64,000 bases of DNA from Oceaniferula flava (GTDB taxonomy: Bacteria > Verrucomicrobiota > Verrucomicrobiia > Verrucomicrobiales > Akkermansiaceae), in NCBI RefSeq assembly GCF_016811075.1, contig NZ_JAFBGL010000008.1, forward strand, positions 124,001 through 188,000, in the 5' to 3' direction. Both the position numbers and the translations under genes were made by a program. Positions 1-7,619 of this stretch are shown here, piece after piece. The notes under the pieces are model-generated. The model saw only the letters and a program-made list of their open reading frames with translations. It made no database searches and was not told the DNA's origin. How positions within the stretch are numbered: position 1 is the stretch's first letter; every line of letters begins with the position of its first letter.

Positions 1-551
1 TGGCGCGAGTCACCGTCGCCATTGAGGGCGGTGGCCATGTTCTCGATCGCCTTGAGTTGCTTTTCGGTGGCTTCGCCGGATTGCAAGGCGCCGGACCAGC
101 TGTCACCTGTCTTTGTCAGGATCACCGTTTGCCCGTGCAGAGGGGCGGTTTCCTGCGGCTGAACCTGCGATTGCCCATTCATAACCGTGGAGGTCTTGGA
201 TGTGCTTTGATTGACGACCACCGTGATCTGATCCGCGCTATCAAACGTGGCGGTGCGCTGCTTCATCCCCGTGCGCGTCATCATGCCCTGAATTTTCTGC
301 CCCTGAACCGCCACCGTGAGTTGGCAATCCTTCATGCTCATCGATTCGGTATCCACGATCACGGTGCCAGCGGGCATCACGAGCTTGGCTGGATTAAACA
401 GCACATGCTCGGCGGTCATGGGATCGACCTCCATCGCTTGCGTATCCTGTTCACCGGAGGCCTCATTGGCGCTGCTGGAACTCTCTTTGCAGGAGGTCAG
501 GGCGCAAAAGCCCCCTAGCGCGATCAGAGCCAAGGATGGTTTTAATTTCAT
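1..551 (-). CDS. Secreted lipoprotein, 3' end missing (runs off left edge)
   Basis: An open minus-strand frame of 183 codons begins at ATG 549-551 and has no stop before the window edge, so the C-terminus is missing. The first 19 residues form a hydrophobic signal ending in the lipobox L-T-S-C, predicting a lipid-anchored protein with Cys at about residue 19. A Ser/Ala/Glu-rich linker follows, then a beta-rich region rich in Thr, Val and Gln. I recognise no family, and no catalytic motif is evident. The next gene leftwards cannot be seen; the gene to the right (607-1203) is on the same strand but 55 bp away. The lipobox and clean codon usage make it very likely real; plus-strand frames over the same DNA are shadows. 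Confidence 0.75.
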   Translation of the reverse strand, partial: MKLKPSLALIALGGFCALTSCKESSSSANEASGEQDTQAMEVDPMTAEHVLFNPAKLVMPAGTVIVDTESMSMKDCQLTVAVQGQKIQGMMTRTGMKQRTATFDSADQITVVVNQSTSKTSTVMNGQSQVQPQETAPLHGQTVILTKTGDSWSGALQSGEATEKQLKAIENMATALNGDGDSR

Positions 552-606
552 AGCATCGCCACCCTGAGCAATCGTCACCGCTGGCGCAATGCAAAAGCTG
601 TGTCGA

Positions 607-1203
607 TTATGATGAGGCAGATTGATTCACCGCGTAGCGAATCGCCAGCAAGCGCACGCCGGCTGTGATCGCCACCGCCACAGGGATACTGACAGCGTTC
701 GGCACAGCCAGTGCGTGAAACGCTAGCAAAATCAAAGCTCCGGCAAGTGCCGCGGTGGCATAGATCTCCTTGCGGAAAATCAGAGGAACCTCATTGCGCA
801 AGACATCGCGCATGACCCCGCCGAAGGTAGCGGTAATCACCCCCATTCCTGCCGAAGCCCACCAGCTGAGGCCATGCTGAATGGCCACATCCGTGCCAAT
901 ACAGACAAAGATTCCCAGGCCGAGGGCGTCCAAGACGGAAACCTCACGACTGAACTTCTGCCAAAAGGCGGGAAATAAGGTGGCGCAGGGAGTCGCCACA
1001 ACGGCGGTGGAGACATAGGCCGGATCGACAAAAACATGTGGTGGCACCGTGCCCATCAAAACGGCGCGCAGAATTCCACCGCCAGTGCCCGTGACCAGAG
1101 CCAGCACAAAGGTGCCGAGAAAATCCATCCCGTTCTGACGTCCGGCCAAGGCACCCGAGACACAGAAGAAGAACGTGCCTATGATGTCCCAATAGTAGAG
1201 CAT
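607..1203 (-). CDS. TRIC-type / UPF0126 (YadS/YicG-like) membrane protein
   Basis: This 198-residue protein is almost entirely hydrophobic, with about six or seven membrane segments and no signal peptide. It is an internal duplication: the glycine-rich motif GTGGGILR near residue 40 is echoed by TFGGVMRDVL near residue 126, the hallmark of the two-repeat family PF03458 (bacterial TRIC channel/UPF0126). Some members behave as potassium-selective trimeric channels and others have been linked to glycine transport; the substrate here is not known. Length matches the family (about 200). It lies 12 bp downstream of the SDR gene on the same strand, so the two are probably co-transcribed, with no evident functional link. 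Confidence 0.85.
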   Translation of the reverse strand: MLYYWDIIGTFFFCVSGALAGRQNGMDFLGTFVLALVTGTGGGILRAVLMGTVPPHVFVDPAYVSTAVVATPCATLFPAFWQKFSREVSVLDALGLGIFVCIGTDVAIQHGLSWWASAGMGVITATFGGVMRDVLRNEVPLIFRKEIYATAALAGALILLAFHALAVPNAVSIPVAVAITAGVRLLAIRYAVNQSASS

Positions 1204-1215
1204 GACCGGCTGAGC

Positions 1216-2040
1216 CTAAAGCTTACCGCGCCGACTCACTACCAGCGGTCGCAGCAGGACCATCGGCAATAAAGAAATCCCGGCAGCGAGCAGTGCCACT
1301 TTCCAGCCGGGATAAACACGCGCACGATCGGTGTGCAGCGCGTGGATGGAATCCCGCACCACCTGCTCGGCTTCGACGTAAAATCCATCGCGTGAGGGAA
1401 GACTGGCGCGTTGAACATCGCGCATCGCCACTTTTCCAAAATTGGTATGCACCGGTCCGGGGCAAACCGCGAGCACCGGGATCTGATGCTCTCTCAACTC
1501 GAGGCGAAGTGCCTCGGAAAAGCTGCTGACGTAAGCTTTGGTCGCAGCGTAAACAGCAAAATCAGGGATCGGCAGGGTGCTGGCGAGCGAACTCACATTG
1601 ATAATCGCTCCCCGGCCCGAGGCGATCATCGCCGGAAGGAAACCGTGGCTGAGATGCGTCAGTGCGGTGACGTTGACCTGCAACATCGCATCCAGTTTGG
1701 ACCATTCCGCACCTTCAAAACTACCGTAATCTCCCATGCCAGCGTTGTTTACCAACAGGTCTGGCATGAGTGACATCGATTGGCACCTGGTCATCAGCCC
1801 TGCGCATTCTTCAGCCTGGGTGAGGTCCGCTGTCAGGCAGTGGACTTCGGTTTCAGGTGAAGACACGCCGAGCTCAGTGGCCAGGTTTTCCAGCAATTCA
1901 CCACGACGGGCGACTAGGATCATGGCGTCACACGCCGGAGCGAGCTGACGGGCAAATTCCGCGCCGAGGCCAGACGATGCGCCTGTCACCAGAGCGCAGC
2001 GATATTTCTGACCGGATGGGTGTCGGGTGAATGCGTTCAC
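1216..2040 (-). CDS. Short-chain dehydrogenase/reductase (classical SDR)
   Basis: A 274-residue NAD(P)-dependent oxidoreductase of the classical SDR family. The cofactor-binding motif TGASSGLG is at residues 19-26, NNAG near residue 95, the catalytic serine is in a SSLAS stretch and the catalytic YAATK (Tyr-x-x-x-Lys) follows about 13 residues later. An arginine pair in VARRGE at the end of strand 2 suggests NADP preference (inference). The C-terminal 25 residues are hydrophobic, hinting at peripheral membrane association. The substrate cannot be predicted. The start lies 6 bp after the stop of the 139-residue gene upstream, so these genes probably form one transcript. Confidence 0.9.
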   Translation of the reverse strand: MNAFTRHPSGQKYRCALVTGASSGLGAEFARQLAPACDAMILVARRGELLENLATELGVSSPETEVHCLTADLTQAEECAGLMTRCQSMSLMPDLLVNNAGMGDYGSFEGAEWSKLDAMLQVNVTALTHLSHGFLPAMIASGRGAIINVSSLASTLPIPDFAVYAATKAYVSSFSEALRLELREHQIPVLAVCPGPVHTNFGKVAMRDVQRASLPSRDGFYVEAEQVVRDSIHALHTDRARVYPGWKVALLAAGISLLPMVLLRPLVVSRRGKL

Positions 2041-2046
2041 CGGAAG

Positions 2047-2466
2047 TTAGGCTGGTTGTTGCTGTTCTTTGTCCACCTTGACGATGCGCAGTGGCAGACG
2101 TTGGATCAGCTCGTCATCGATGCTGATATCGATGGAGTAAAAACCAGCGTCTTGGAACTTGAGACCCTGAAGGTTGAGCACCAGGTTGCGGGTCATGAAA
2201 GGCACGTTGTCAGGAAGCTCGACAGGCATGTCGGCATCGATAGGCATTTTGTCATCCAGTGAGTTGCCGTCACTGTCGATGATGTTGACCGAGAACTTGT
2301 GCTGACCGTTGTCTTCTGGAGTGATGCAGAGACGCAGTGCAAGGCAGCACTGAGGGTGAACCACAGGGAGAGCCTGGGCAGCGAGAGTGTCGAAGGTGCC
2401 GGAAAGCACCATTTTACCGTTATAATCAGCGGCAAAGTCACAGAGGGTAGCAATTTGAATATCCAT
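2047..2466 (-). CDS. Conserved small protein, DUF6941-like
   Basis: A 139-residue cytosolic protein with no signal peptide or membrane segment. It opens with a beta strand (MDIQIATLCDFA), then a G-T-F-D-T motif and a V-H-P-Q-C stretch, and continues as a beta-rich domain ending in a charged Gln-rich tail. The pattern matches my memory of the family named DUF6941, whose members start the same way, but I cannot confirm this without a profile search. Function is unknown. It is 6 bp upstream of the SDR gene and so probably heads that transcript; a gap of about 80 bp separates it from lpxD. Confidence 0.7.
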   Translation of the reverse strand: MDIQIATLCDFAADYNGKMVLSGTFDTLAAQALPVVHPQCCLALRLCITPEDNGQHKFSVNIIDSDGNSLDDKMPIDADMPVELPDNVPFMTRNLVLNLQGLKFQDAGFYSIDISIDDELIQRLPLRIVKVDKEQQQPA

Positions 2467-2547
2467 AATAATTATGCCTTATCATAAGGCGCGCCTTGTT
2501 TGCACCTAAATGACCTGCGAGTCCACCCAGAAAAGAGAGGAAATGCG

Positions 2548-3603
2548 TTAGGACTCTGAGGAATCAAGCGCATCCACACGTTTCTGCAGCTCTTTCACCT
2601 GACTAATGAGCTTCGGCAAGCGTGCCACAGCTGCTTTTTTCTTCTGTTCCTCTTGAATCGGGCGCCCCGGCATCCCCATGTATACCGTGTCGCCTTTCAT
2701 ATCTTTGGACGCAACCGCACGGGCGGAAAGAACGGCACGATCGTGGATTTTCAAATGCCCCACCGCACCTGTCTGGGCCGCCATGGTAACGTAATCGCCA
2801 AGGTGGGTGCTGCCAGCCAATCCACTCTGCGCGACGATTAGGCAATGCTTGCCAATGCGGACATTGTGACCGATTTGGACCAGATTATCAATCTTGGAAC
2901 CCTCGCCGACCACAGTTTTACCGAACCTTGCGCGATCGATGGTGCTGTTAGCTCCAACCTCCACACGATCTTCCAACAGCACGATGCCCACCTGATCGAT
3001 GGTTTCATGCCGACCGTCCACCAGCGCGTAGCCGTAGCCGTCCGAGCCGATCACCGCGCCGGGCTGAAGCACGACTTCGTTTTGTAAAATGCAACGTTCT
3101 CGCACAGTTACGTTGGCGTGCAGCAGGCAATTTTCACCGATCGAGACATCGTGACAGATCACCGAGCCGGCACCAATTTCTGTGCCTGCTCCGATGCGAA
3201 CGCCGGACTCGATAATCACACCGGCCTGGATCGATACCTTCTCAGGGTCAAACTGCACCCCCTCGGCGACGATGGCCGACGGATGCACTCCGGGTTGAAA
3301 CTTCCGCTGAGCGGACACGAACTTCTTCACCACCAGACCGAACGCAACGGAGGGATTTTCCACTTCGATCAATGCGGAAGTGGTTTGACCGTCGGGATTC
3401 TCAGGCACCGCAGGCGGGATTAACACCACGCCGGCTGCCGTCTGAAGAAAGTCTTGGTAGTATTTTTCATTGCCTAAAAAAGAAACATCCGTGCTGCCAG
3501 CCTCGTCGAGCGAAGCCACGCCGGTGATCTCTTCGGCCTGACCGGCGCGGAGCAAACGCCCGCCGGTGAGTGAGACGATTTCGTCCAAATTTAATTTTAT
3601 CAT
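2548..3603 (-). CDS. lpxD: UDP-3-O-acylglucosamine N-acyltransferase
   Basis: LpxD adds the second hydroxyacyl chain to UDP-3-O-acylglucosamine from acyl-ACP in lipid A synthesis, in the cytosol. The 351-residue length is typical. The N-terminal uridine-binding domain spans about residues 1-100, followed by a left-handed beta-helix built of hexapeptide repeats (I-G-A-G-T-E-I-G-A-G and similar, about residues 105-310). The catalytic histidine is in IGHNVRIGKH. A charged helical tail (KKKAAVARL...VDAL) forms the C-terminal extension usual in the family. It lies 12 bp downstream of an ompH/skp-type gene, the common ompH-lpxD order. Its presence shows the organism makes an LPS-bearing outer membrane. 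Confidence 0.95.
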   Translation of the reverse strand: MIKLNLDEIVSLTGGRLLRAGQAEEITGVASLDEAGSTDVSFLGNEKYYQDFLQTAAGVVLIPPAVPENPDGQTTSALIEVENPSVAFGLVVKKFVSAQRKFQPGVHPSAIVAEGVQFDPEKVSIQAGVIIESGVRIGAGTEIGAGSVICHDVSIGENCLLHANVTVRERCILQNEVVLQPGAVIGSDGYGYALVDGRHETIDQVGIVLLEDRVEVGANSTIDRARFGKTVVGEGSKIDNLVQIGHNVRIGKHCLIVAQSGLAGSTHLGDYVTMAAQTGAVGHLKIHDRAVLSARAVASKDMKGDTVYMGMPGRPIQEEQKKKAAVARLPKLISQVKELQKRVDALDSSES

Positions 3604-3615
3604 GAATCCGTATGT

Positions 3616-4197
3616 CTATTCCTTGGCATTCAGCTGTTCGATGATGATATCCGTGATATCCTCAGCCCCTTCCAAGTGCACGAAGAACGGCACATTGCGC
3701 GTGGTATGACCGCCAGTTTCAATCACCATGTCATACTCTTCCTTCTCTGCATAAGCTTGCACCGCTTCCGTAATCTGATCGAGAATCAACTTGGAAGTGG
3801 CGGTGACTTCTCGGTCCAGTGATCGCTTGGCTTTGGCGATGAAATCGTTCCGGTCTTGCTCCAAAGCAAAGGCGTCACGTCCCAGAGCCATGAACTTACG
3901 ATCCATCGCCGCCTTGTCCTCGGCAGTGAAGGACCCGGAACTCGCCTGATACTGCTGGCGCATCTTGCTGCGTTCCATCTTGAGCTCGTTGATCACCGCC
4001 AGGCGTTCGTTGCTTTCTCTTTCGAGAGCAATCCGAGCGTCCTCGATTTCCTGCTCTGATTCTTTTGAGAAATCCCACTGATCGAAGATCTTCCGCACAT
4101 CCACCGAAGCCACTTTCATCTGCTGGGCGTGGAGTTGGGAAACGGCAGACAGCAGCGTCATGGCCAGTAAGCATGTGAGGGTAGAGATGTTCATCAT
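3616..4197 (-). CDS. OmpH/Skp-family periplasmic chaperone
   Basis: A 193-residue exported protein. Residues 1-24 are a signal peptide ending near L-H-A-Q. The mature part begins with the family strand (MKVASVDVRKIFDQW), then two long charged helices rich in Glu, Arg and Lys (about residues 45-140) that form the tentacle-like coiled coil of Skp, and a C-terminal strand-helix segment. Skp-type chaperones hold unfolded outer-membrane proteins in the periplasm. It precedes lpxD by 12 bp; bamA, often upstream in other phyla, is absent and mdh stands there instead. Two adjacent ATG codons (4197 and 4194) could serve as start. Confidence 0.85.
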   Translation of the reverse strand: MMNISTLTCLLAMTLLSAVSQLHAQQMKVASVDVRKIFDQWDFSKESEQEIEDARIALERESNERLAVINELKMERSKMRQQYQASSGSFTAEDKAAMDRKFMALGRDAFALEQDRNDFIAKAKRSLDREVTATSKLILDQITEAVQAYAEKEEYDMVIETGGHTTRNVPFFVHLEGAEDITDIIIEQLNAKE

Positions 4198-4246
4198 GTT
4201 GGGAAATTCAGGTCAGTAAGAGTGGAGTGTATGTGCAACGACAAAT

Positions 4247-5233
4247 TTAGCCTAACAAGGAGACCACCGCTTCGCGCTCATCCCGAAGTTCTTGCACCGA
4301 TGCATCCACTTTGGCACGGGAAAATTCATCCAGCTCGACACCTGGCACGATGTCCCAACGCCCTTCCGCGTCCACACGGATCGGCATGGATGCGATCAAG
4401 CCGGCATCAATGCCATAGGATCCGTCTGAGCAGACAGCGACGCTTGTCCAATCGCCAGCAGCCGTGGGTGTGGTAAGGCTGCGCACGGTGTCCACCACCC
4501 CATTGGCAGCCGAAGCCGCAGACGAGGCACCACGAGCGGCAATGATCGCCGCCCCGCGCTGCTGCACGGTGGAGATAAACTCACCCTGGAGCCAGCCGCT
4601 ATCGGTGATCACCTCGCTGACAGGTTGGCCATTGATCTTGGCATTGGTGAAATCGGGATACTGGGTGGCCGAGTGGTTGCCCCAGATACACATGTTAGAA
4701 ACATCACGATTGTGCACACCTGCCTTCGCTGCGAGCTGGGATTTGGCACGATTTTCATCGAGTCGGGTCATGGCGAAGAAGCGATCGTTCGGCACACCCT
4801 CGGCATTATTCATCGCGATCAGGGCATTGGTGTTGCAGGGATTCCCCACCACCAACACACGCACATCGTCGGCGGCATTGGCAGCGATCGCCTTCCCTTG
4901 GCCTGTGAAGATCTGACCATTGATATTGAGCAGGTCAGCGCGTTCCATACCTGCTTTACGCGGCACGGAACCCACTAGCAAAGCCCAGTTCGCGCCCTTG
5001 AATCCTTCGTCGAGATCACTGGTGGCAACAATATCGTTGAGCAGTGGAAAAGCGCAGTCGTCGAGTTCCATGATCACCCCCTGCAAGGCCTTCATTCCAG
5101 GTTCGATTTCGATCAAGCGGAGGTTCACCGGCTGATCCGGGCCGAACATGGCTCCGGATGCGATACGAAAAAGAAGTGCGTAGCCGATCTGTCCGGCGGC
5201 CCCTGTGATGGAAACTGTAATAGGTGGGTTCAT
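4247..5233 (-). CDS. mdh: Malate dehydrogenase
   Basis: NAD-dependent malate/oxaloacetate interconversion in the TCA cycle; cytosolic. At 328 residues it belongs to the larger cytosolic-type MDH group. The Rossmann motif G-A-A-G-Q-I-G lies at residues 10-16 and an acidic residue after strand 2 (LIEIEPG) fits NAD preference. TRLDENRAK carries the substrate-binding arginine region, and [10 protein letters not shown] near residue 190 carries the catalytic histidine. The last codons are TTG-TTA-GGC before the stop, a rare TTA inside the recurrent TGTTAG motif. It sits about 50 bp upstream of ompH on the same strand; no functional tie to lipid A synthesis is apparent. Confidence 0.95.
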   Translation of the reverse strand: MNPPITVSITGAAGQIGYALLFRIASGAMFGPDQPVNLRLIEIEPGMKALQGVIMELDDCAFPLLNDIVATSDLDEGFKGANWALLVGSVPRKAGMERADLLNINGQIFTGQGKAIAANAADDVRVLVVGNPCNTNALIAMNNAEGVPNDRFFAMTRLDENRAKSQLAAKAGVHNRDVSNMCIWGNHSATQYPDFTNAKINGQPVSEVITDSGWLQGEFISTVQQRGAAIIAARGASSAASAANGVVDTVRSLTTPTAAGDWTSVAVCSDGSYGIDAGLIASMPIRVDAEGRWDIVPGVELDEFSRAKVDASVQELRDEREAVVSLLG

Positions 5234-5314
5234 GATAAAAAATAATTAGTCGCCATCCACTAGCCACAGCATGACGCCGAGGTCAAATGGATATGATCAA
5301 CGATGCGGATGAAT

Positions 5315-6250
5315 TCAATCATTGCAAGCATCGCGGCAGATTTGCACGTCTTTTTGGATTTGCTCCTGCAGCTCGTCCAGAGATCCAAATTTCATTTCCG
5401 GCCGAACGTGGCGGACAAAACGCACCTCGACATCCTGACCGTATAAATCACCGGAGAAGTCGAGCAAATGAATTTCTAACATCCTGCGAGCCTCGCCATG
5501 TTCAACAGTGGGTCGCACGCCCAAGTTCCCTGCTCCACGGTGCACCGCACCACTTTCCAGAGTGACATCCACTGCCCAAACACCATCCGAAGGAAGCTGT
5601 TCGTTGTGAGCGCGCAGGTTGGCGGTGGGAAAGCCTAACTGCCGACCCAGCTTCCGCCCCTCCACCACTGTGCCCAGCACGGTGTATTCACGCCCTAACA
5701 TTGCCGCAGCAGCGCTTAGGTTCCCATCACGAAGCGCCTGGCGAATACGGGTGCTGCTGACACGTTCACCATCTAACATCACCGCACCCATCGCCTCGAC
5801 ATCAATCGAATGCTGCTCGCCAAAACGCTGAAGTAAATCGACATCGCCACCGCGCTGGTGGCCAAATTTCCAATCCTGCCCCATCGCCAAGGTTCGCAGA
5901 TTCTGACAGCTCTGTTGCAGTTCATTTAAAAAATCTTCAGCAGGCACGGTGGCGAAGTCCACAGTGAAGGGAATGACGACCATCAGCTCCACGCCCAGCT
6001 CGGCTAACAGCTCCTTTTTATGCGTCAGTGAAGCCAAAATCCGCTGCGGTGCCACCTGCGGAGCGAGCACCCGGATCGGATGGGGATCGAAGGTTAACAC
6101 CCCCGCCACGCCCTGATCCGCCTTGGCCGCCTGCACCACCGATGCAATCACCGCCTGATGGCCAATGTGCACTCCATCAAAAACCCCCAGAGCCAGATGC
6201 AGTGGCCCTGAGATCGAGCTCAAATCGTTCAAACTGCTGATGATTTTCAT
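5315..6250 (-). CDS. ribF: Bifunctional riboflavin kinase / FAD synthetase
   Basis: RibF phosphorylates riboflavin to FMN and adenylates FMN to FAD. The N-terminal nucleotidyltransferase domain shows F-D-G-V-H-I-G-H-Q (residues 25-33) with the HxGH motif and, later, the STRIRQAL signature. The C-terminal flavokinase domain begins near residue 180 with GRKLGRQLGFPTANL and carries R-P-T-V-E. I chose the ATG at 6250 (protein MKIISSL...) rather than the upstream ATG at 6292, since the first 14 residues of the longer version are not family-like; the result is 311 residues, normal for RibF. It stands alone between mdh and the Cys-rich lipoprotein. Confidence 0.93.
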   Translation of the reverse strand: MKIISSLNDLSSISGPLHLALGVFDGVHIGHQAVIASVVQAAKADQGVAGVLTFDPHPIRVLAPQVAPQRILASLTHKKELLAELGVELMVVIPFTVDFATVPAEDFLNELQQSCQNLRTLAMGQDWKFGHQRGGDVDLLQRFGEQHSIDVEAMGAVMLDGERVSSTRIRQALRDGNLSAAAAMLGREYTVLGTVVEGRKLGRQLGFPTANLRAHNEQLPSDGVWAVDVTLESGAVHRGAGNLGVRPTVEHGEARRMLEIHLLDFSGDLYGQDVEVRFVRHVRPEMKFGSLDELQEQIQKDVQICRDACND

Positions 6251-6419
6251 AATTGAATCGTGGCAACACCCAGTGGCGTCCGCCGCAGTCATCGCGCCTC
6301 GCGCCCGCGATGGAAAGATAAAAAAACACCCACTACCCGACAGGAATTGCCGGACAGCAGGTGCGGTGATCGTTTTTGACTAAAAAATGACTGCTAAGCA
6401 GCATTTTCAGCACCAAGTG

Positions 6420-6641
6420 TTAGGACTTGGCAGAGCAGCAAGCTTTGGTGCAATCCGCTTTGCACTCCTTTTTCTTGGACGCACAATCCGTGCAGCCAGA
6501 ATCGCAGGACTTGGTCGCGCAGCAGGCTTTCTTACAGCCTCCTGCACAGCCAGGACCGGAGGTTGCAGCGCAGGAGCTCAGGGCAAATGCGGAGATAGCA
6601 AGGAGAGGCATGACGGACAGACTTTGGATTACTTTTTTCAT
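6420..6641 (-). CDS. Cysteine-rich (metallothionein-like) small lipoprotein
   Basis: A 73-residue precursor starting at ATG 6641; the longer frame adds 16 unlikely residues. Residues 1-23 are a signal peptide ending in the lipobox L-S-S-C, so the mature 50-residue chain is predicted to be lipid-anchored at Cys24. Twelve of those 50 residues are cysteines, in CxxxC, CC and CxxC spacings interleaved with lysines. That density is typical of metal-thiolate binding, but I cannot assign a named metallothionein family. The next gene upstream (6815-7384) encodes a secreted tandem HMA metal-binding protein, supporting a joint role in binding copper or another soft metal at the cell envelope (inference). 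Confidence 0.75.
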   Translation of the reverse strand: MKKVIQSLSVMPLLAISAFALSSCAATSGPGCAGGCKKACCATKSCDSGCTDCASKKKECKADCTKACCSAKS

Positions 6642-6730
6642 GGTAGTGATGTGTATAGTTCTTGGTTGAGGATGAAACTGATCATCCATCCACCTTAGAG
6701 AATCCCAAGTCTATGTTTATTCCCGGAAAT

Positions 6731-6771
6731 GAAAATAAAAAACCGCCCACGGCAAGAAACCATGGACGGTT
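6731..6771 (-). terminator. Rho-independent terminator after the HMA gene
   Basis: Read on the minus strand, arms 6760-6771 and 6741-6752 form a 12-bp stem (two G-U pairs, otherwise Watson-Crick) with a 7-nt loop, followed by an uninterrupted run of six U and then more U-rich sequence. It lies 44 bp beyond the stop of the tandem HMA gene and before the Cys-rich lipoprotein gene, so the two are likely separate or attenuated transcripts. Confidence 0.85.
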
Positions 6772-6814
6772 GGAGAATTAAGTCAGGATATCAATTGATT
6801 CCTGAAACGATGCA

Positions 6815-7384
6815 TTAGCTGGCTTTGAAACCAGTCGCAGTGATGGCTTTCACCACGGCAGCGCGATTACTCTTACTGGTGTCCACATCGACAACAGCCT
6901 TACCGCTCTCGTGACAGACAGTCTTCACGGTAACGCCTTCGAGGGATCCAAGAGCCTTGGTGACTTTACCGGAGCAGCTGCTGCAGGTCATGCCGGAGAC
7001 TGGCACGGTGAATCGCTCGGCAGTGACAGCGAATTTGCCTTTGGCGATCGCAGCTTGCACGTCGGACGCCTTCACTTTGGACGGATCGAATACCACGGTC
7101 GCGGTGCCAGATTCGTGACAGACTTTCTTCACGGTCACACCTTCCACGGATGCGACGGACTTGGTCACGGCGCCGGAGCAGCCGCCACAGGTCATTCCGG
7201 TCACCACATAGGTGTGGAGCTCTTGCCCCTCAGCCACGGAGGCGACGTCGCATGCGCCAGCTGCGCACTCGGTTTTGTCAGCGCAAGCAGCGGCAGTGGT
7301 ATCGCAGGTAGCACCTCCGGCCATCACAACTTGAGCACATCCCAGCACCATGGTGCCGGCGAAGTATTTGATCATGTTTTTCAT
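6815..7384 (-). CDS. Secreted tandem HMA (heavy-metal-associated) protein
   Basis: A 189-residue protein with a signal peptide (residues 1-22, ending V-M-A-G). The mature N-terminus has a Cys-rich segment (five Cys in about 25 residues) and then two ferredoxin-fold HMA domains, about residues 56-120 and 122-188. Each starts with a metal-binding loop (MTCGGCSG and MTCSSCSG) and each has a second conserved V-C-H-E-S-G motif about 30 residues later. The two halves are clearly an internal duplication. HMA domains normally bind Cu(I) or similar soft metals in cytosolic chaperones or ATPase tails; here the protein appears exported. Its partner may be the Cys-rich lipoprotein just downstream. Confidence 0.85.
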   Translation of the reverse strand: MKNMIKYFAGTMVLGCAQVVMAGGATCDTTAAACADKTECAAGACDVASVAEGQELHTYVVTGMTCGGCSGAVTKSVASVEGVTVKKVCHESGTATVVFDPSKVKASDVQAAIAKGKFAVTAERFTVPVSGMTCSSCSGKVTKALGSLEGVTVKTVCHESGKAVVDVDTSKSNRAAVVKAITATGFKAS

Positions 7385-7619
7385 TTGATTGTATTTGGTT
7401 TTGGTTTTCCACTACCACACCGACCTCACCTTGGTTGCGAGCCCCAGAACAAGCGGTAGTTCATGTATGAGCACTAACACCACTGGATATTCCTTCAACT
7501 TTATTCTATTTCACCATTCACACCAAAAATTCGCGATTTTCGTCGCGCATTGGTCTTGCCCCAGCGCGCCATCCCTCTAGTATCGCCGCTTTCCATCCTC
7601 AGTCACTACCAGCCATACC

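Noticed and set aside
57-567. Two plus-strand frames at the left edge
   Set aside because: They overlap a minus-strand lipoprotein frame with a clear lipobox and natural composition, which is the better reading.
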